A DNA stretch of 64,000 bases, taken from Opitutia bacterium. GTDB taxonomy: Bacteria; Verrucomicrobiota; Verrucomicrobiia; Opitutales; Opitutaceae. This document shows, in pieces, positions 63,615-64,000 of this stretch. Where the stretch lies: NCBI GenBank assembly GCA_947474365.1, contig CANJIU010000041.1, positions 1 to 64,000 of the forward strand, given 5' to 3'. Under the pieces are notes generated by a model. That model searched no databases and was not told where the DNA came from. It worked only from the letters and a program-made list of their open reading frames with translations. Position 1 is the stretch's first letter, and each line of letters starts with the position of its first letter. The position numbers and the translations under genes were made by a program.

Positions 63615-64000
63615 TCAGGGGCCCTCGCCGACAACGGAAACGGGCAGGATCACGTGCAGCGTATCGCCGGACTGCGTGACCGGGAATTTCTCCAGCGCCT
63701 CGCCCTGGATCTCCACGGCGATGCGCTTCAGCTTCGTCTCCGGATCAACGAGGTGCTCGCCCGTGCGAAGGTCAAACTCCCACCCGTGCCACGGACAGCG
63801 CAAAATGCCGCCCTCGCGGCCGTAGTCGTATTCATAAACCGCCGAGGGCAGCGTGGTGCCGGAAATTTTCCCGACACACACGGGTGCGCCGGCATGCGGA
63901 CAAATGTTCCGGTAGGCGAAGAATTCCCCGCCGACATTGAACACGCCAAACTGAACCCTTCCGACGGTGACGAGCTTGCGCCCACCCGGAGGAATTTCGC
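63615..64000 (-). CDS. Rieske [2Fe-2S] protein, cut by the window end
   Basis: The frame is open to the window edge, where it reads EIPPGGRKLVTVGRVQFGVF before the conserved core, so the start lies outside. The cluster ligands are complete: CPHAGAPVC... in RNICPHAGAP and CPWHGWEF (CxH and CxxH pairs). The C-terminus GDTLHVILPVSVVGEGP ends at 63615. Such small ferredoxin-like proteins donate electrons to oxygenases or similar enzymes. It is 27 nt upstream of the transporter on the same strand; its partner is not visible. Confidence 0.85.
   Translation of the reverse strand, partial: EIPPGGRKLVTVGRVQFGVFNVGGEFFAYRNICPHAGAPVCVGKISGTTLPSAVYEYDYGREGGILRCPWHGWEFDLRTGEHLVDPETKLKRIAVEIQGEALEKFPVTQSGDTLHVILPVSVVGEGP

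Overview
The window is GC-rich, densely coded DNA from a chromosome that most resembles a Verrucomicrobiota member of the Opitutaceae/Opitutales. This placement is inferred from gene content: four large TonB-dependent receptors, three formylglycine-type sulfatases, Tat-exported sugar-isomerase-like and Gfo/Idh/MocA proteins, a heparinase-type lyase, and many dispersed palindromic repeats. I see no rRNA, tRNA, CRISPR array or intact insertion sequence.

Layout. 1-1407: end of an unidentified gene, a palindromic repeat and a polysaccharide pyruvyl transferase (-). 1541-10417 (+): a secreted glycan-degradation operon of sulfatase, TIM-barrel isomerase, Gfo/Idh/MocA oxidoreductase, TonB receptor and sulfatase. 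10720-14509: a third sulfatase (-), an exported unknown (+) and a second TIM-barrel isomerase (-). 14652-22184: a TonB receptor followed by a translationally coupled hydroxyproline catabolic unit (epimerase, FAD dehydrogenase, deaminase) and a convergent amino acid permease. 22237-24746 (-): an EF-hand protein, then an ECF sigma / putative anti-sigma / PDZ operon. 24851-30088: a 61-aa membrane protein divergent from a LysR regulator with an OxyR-type operator between them, then an MFS transporter and a U32 protein. 30332-31552: an extended nucleoside monophosphate kinase. 31571-39461 (-): MacAB-like ABC efflux genes and a TonB receptor. 39684-45810 (-): an exported unknown, a LytTR response regulator with its histidine kinase, a FAD oxidoreductase, a PIG-L deacetylase and a ROK-like protein. 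46128-47714: a UPF0175 antitoxin with a shortened PIN toxin (+) and a two-gene unit of unknown function (-). 48251-64000 (-): a uronic-acid/acidic-polysaccharide locus with SDR, uxaC, RraA-like protein, heparinase II/III lyase, Gfo/Idh/MocA protein, TonB receptor, GH88/105-type hydrolase, GH39-like hydrolase, ExuT-like transporter and a Rieske protein cut by the window edge.

How it fits together. Most of the window imports and breaks down sulfated or uronic-acid glycans: outer-membrane TonB receptors, secreted sulfatases and lyases, inner-membrane transport, and cytoplasmic uronate isomerisation and reduction. The hydroxyproline unit suggests use of hydroxyproline-rich protein or glycoprotein.

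The least ordinary features are: (i) an OxyR-spaced operator that abuts the promoter of a 61-aa membrane protein and overlaps the start codon of a LysR regulator lacking the usual OxyR redox cysteines; (ii) several unrelated palindromic repeat families, one of which appears to be read through in frame by a short signal-peptide ORF; and (iii) a PIN toxin that ends well before the usual length.
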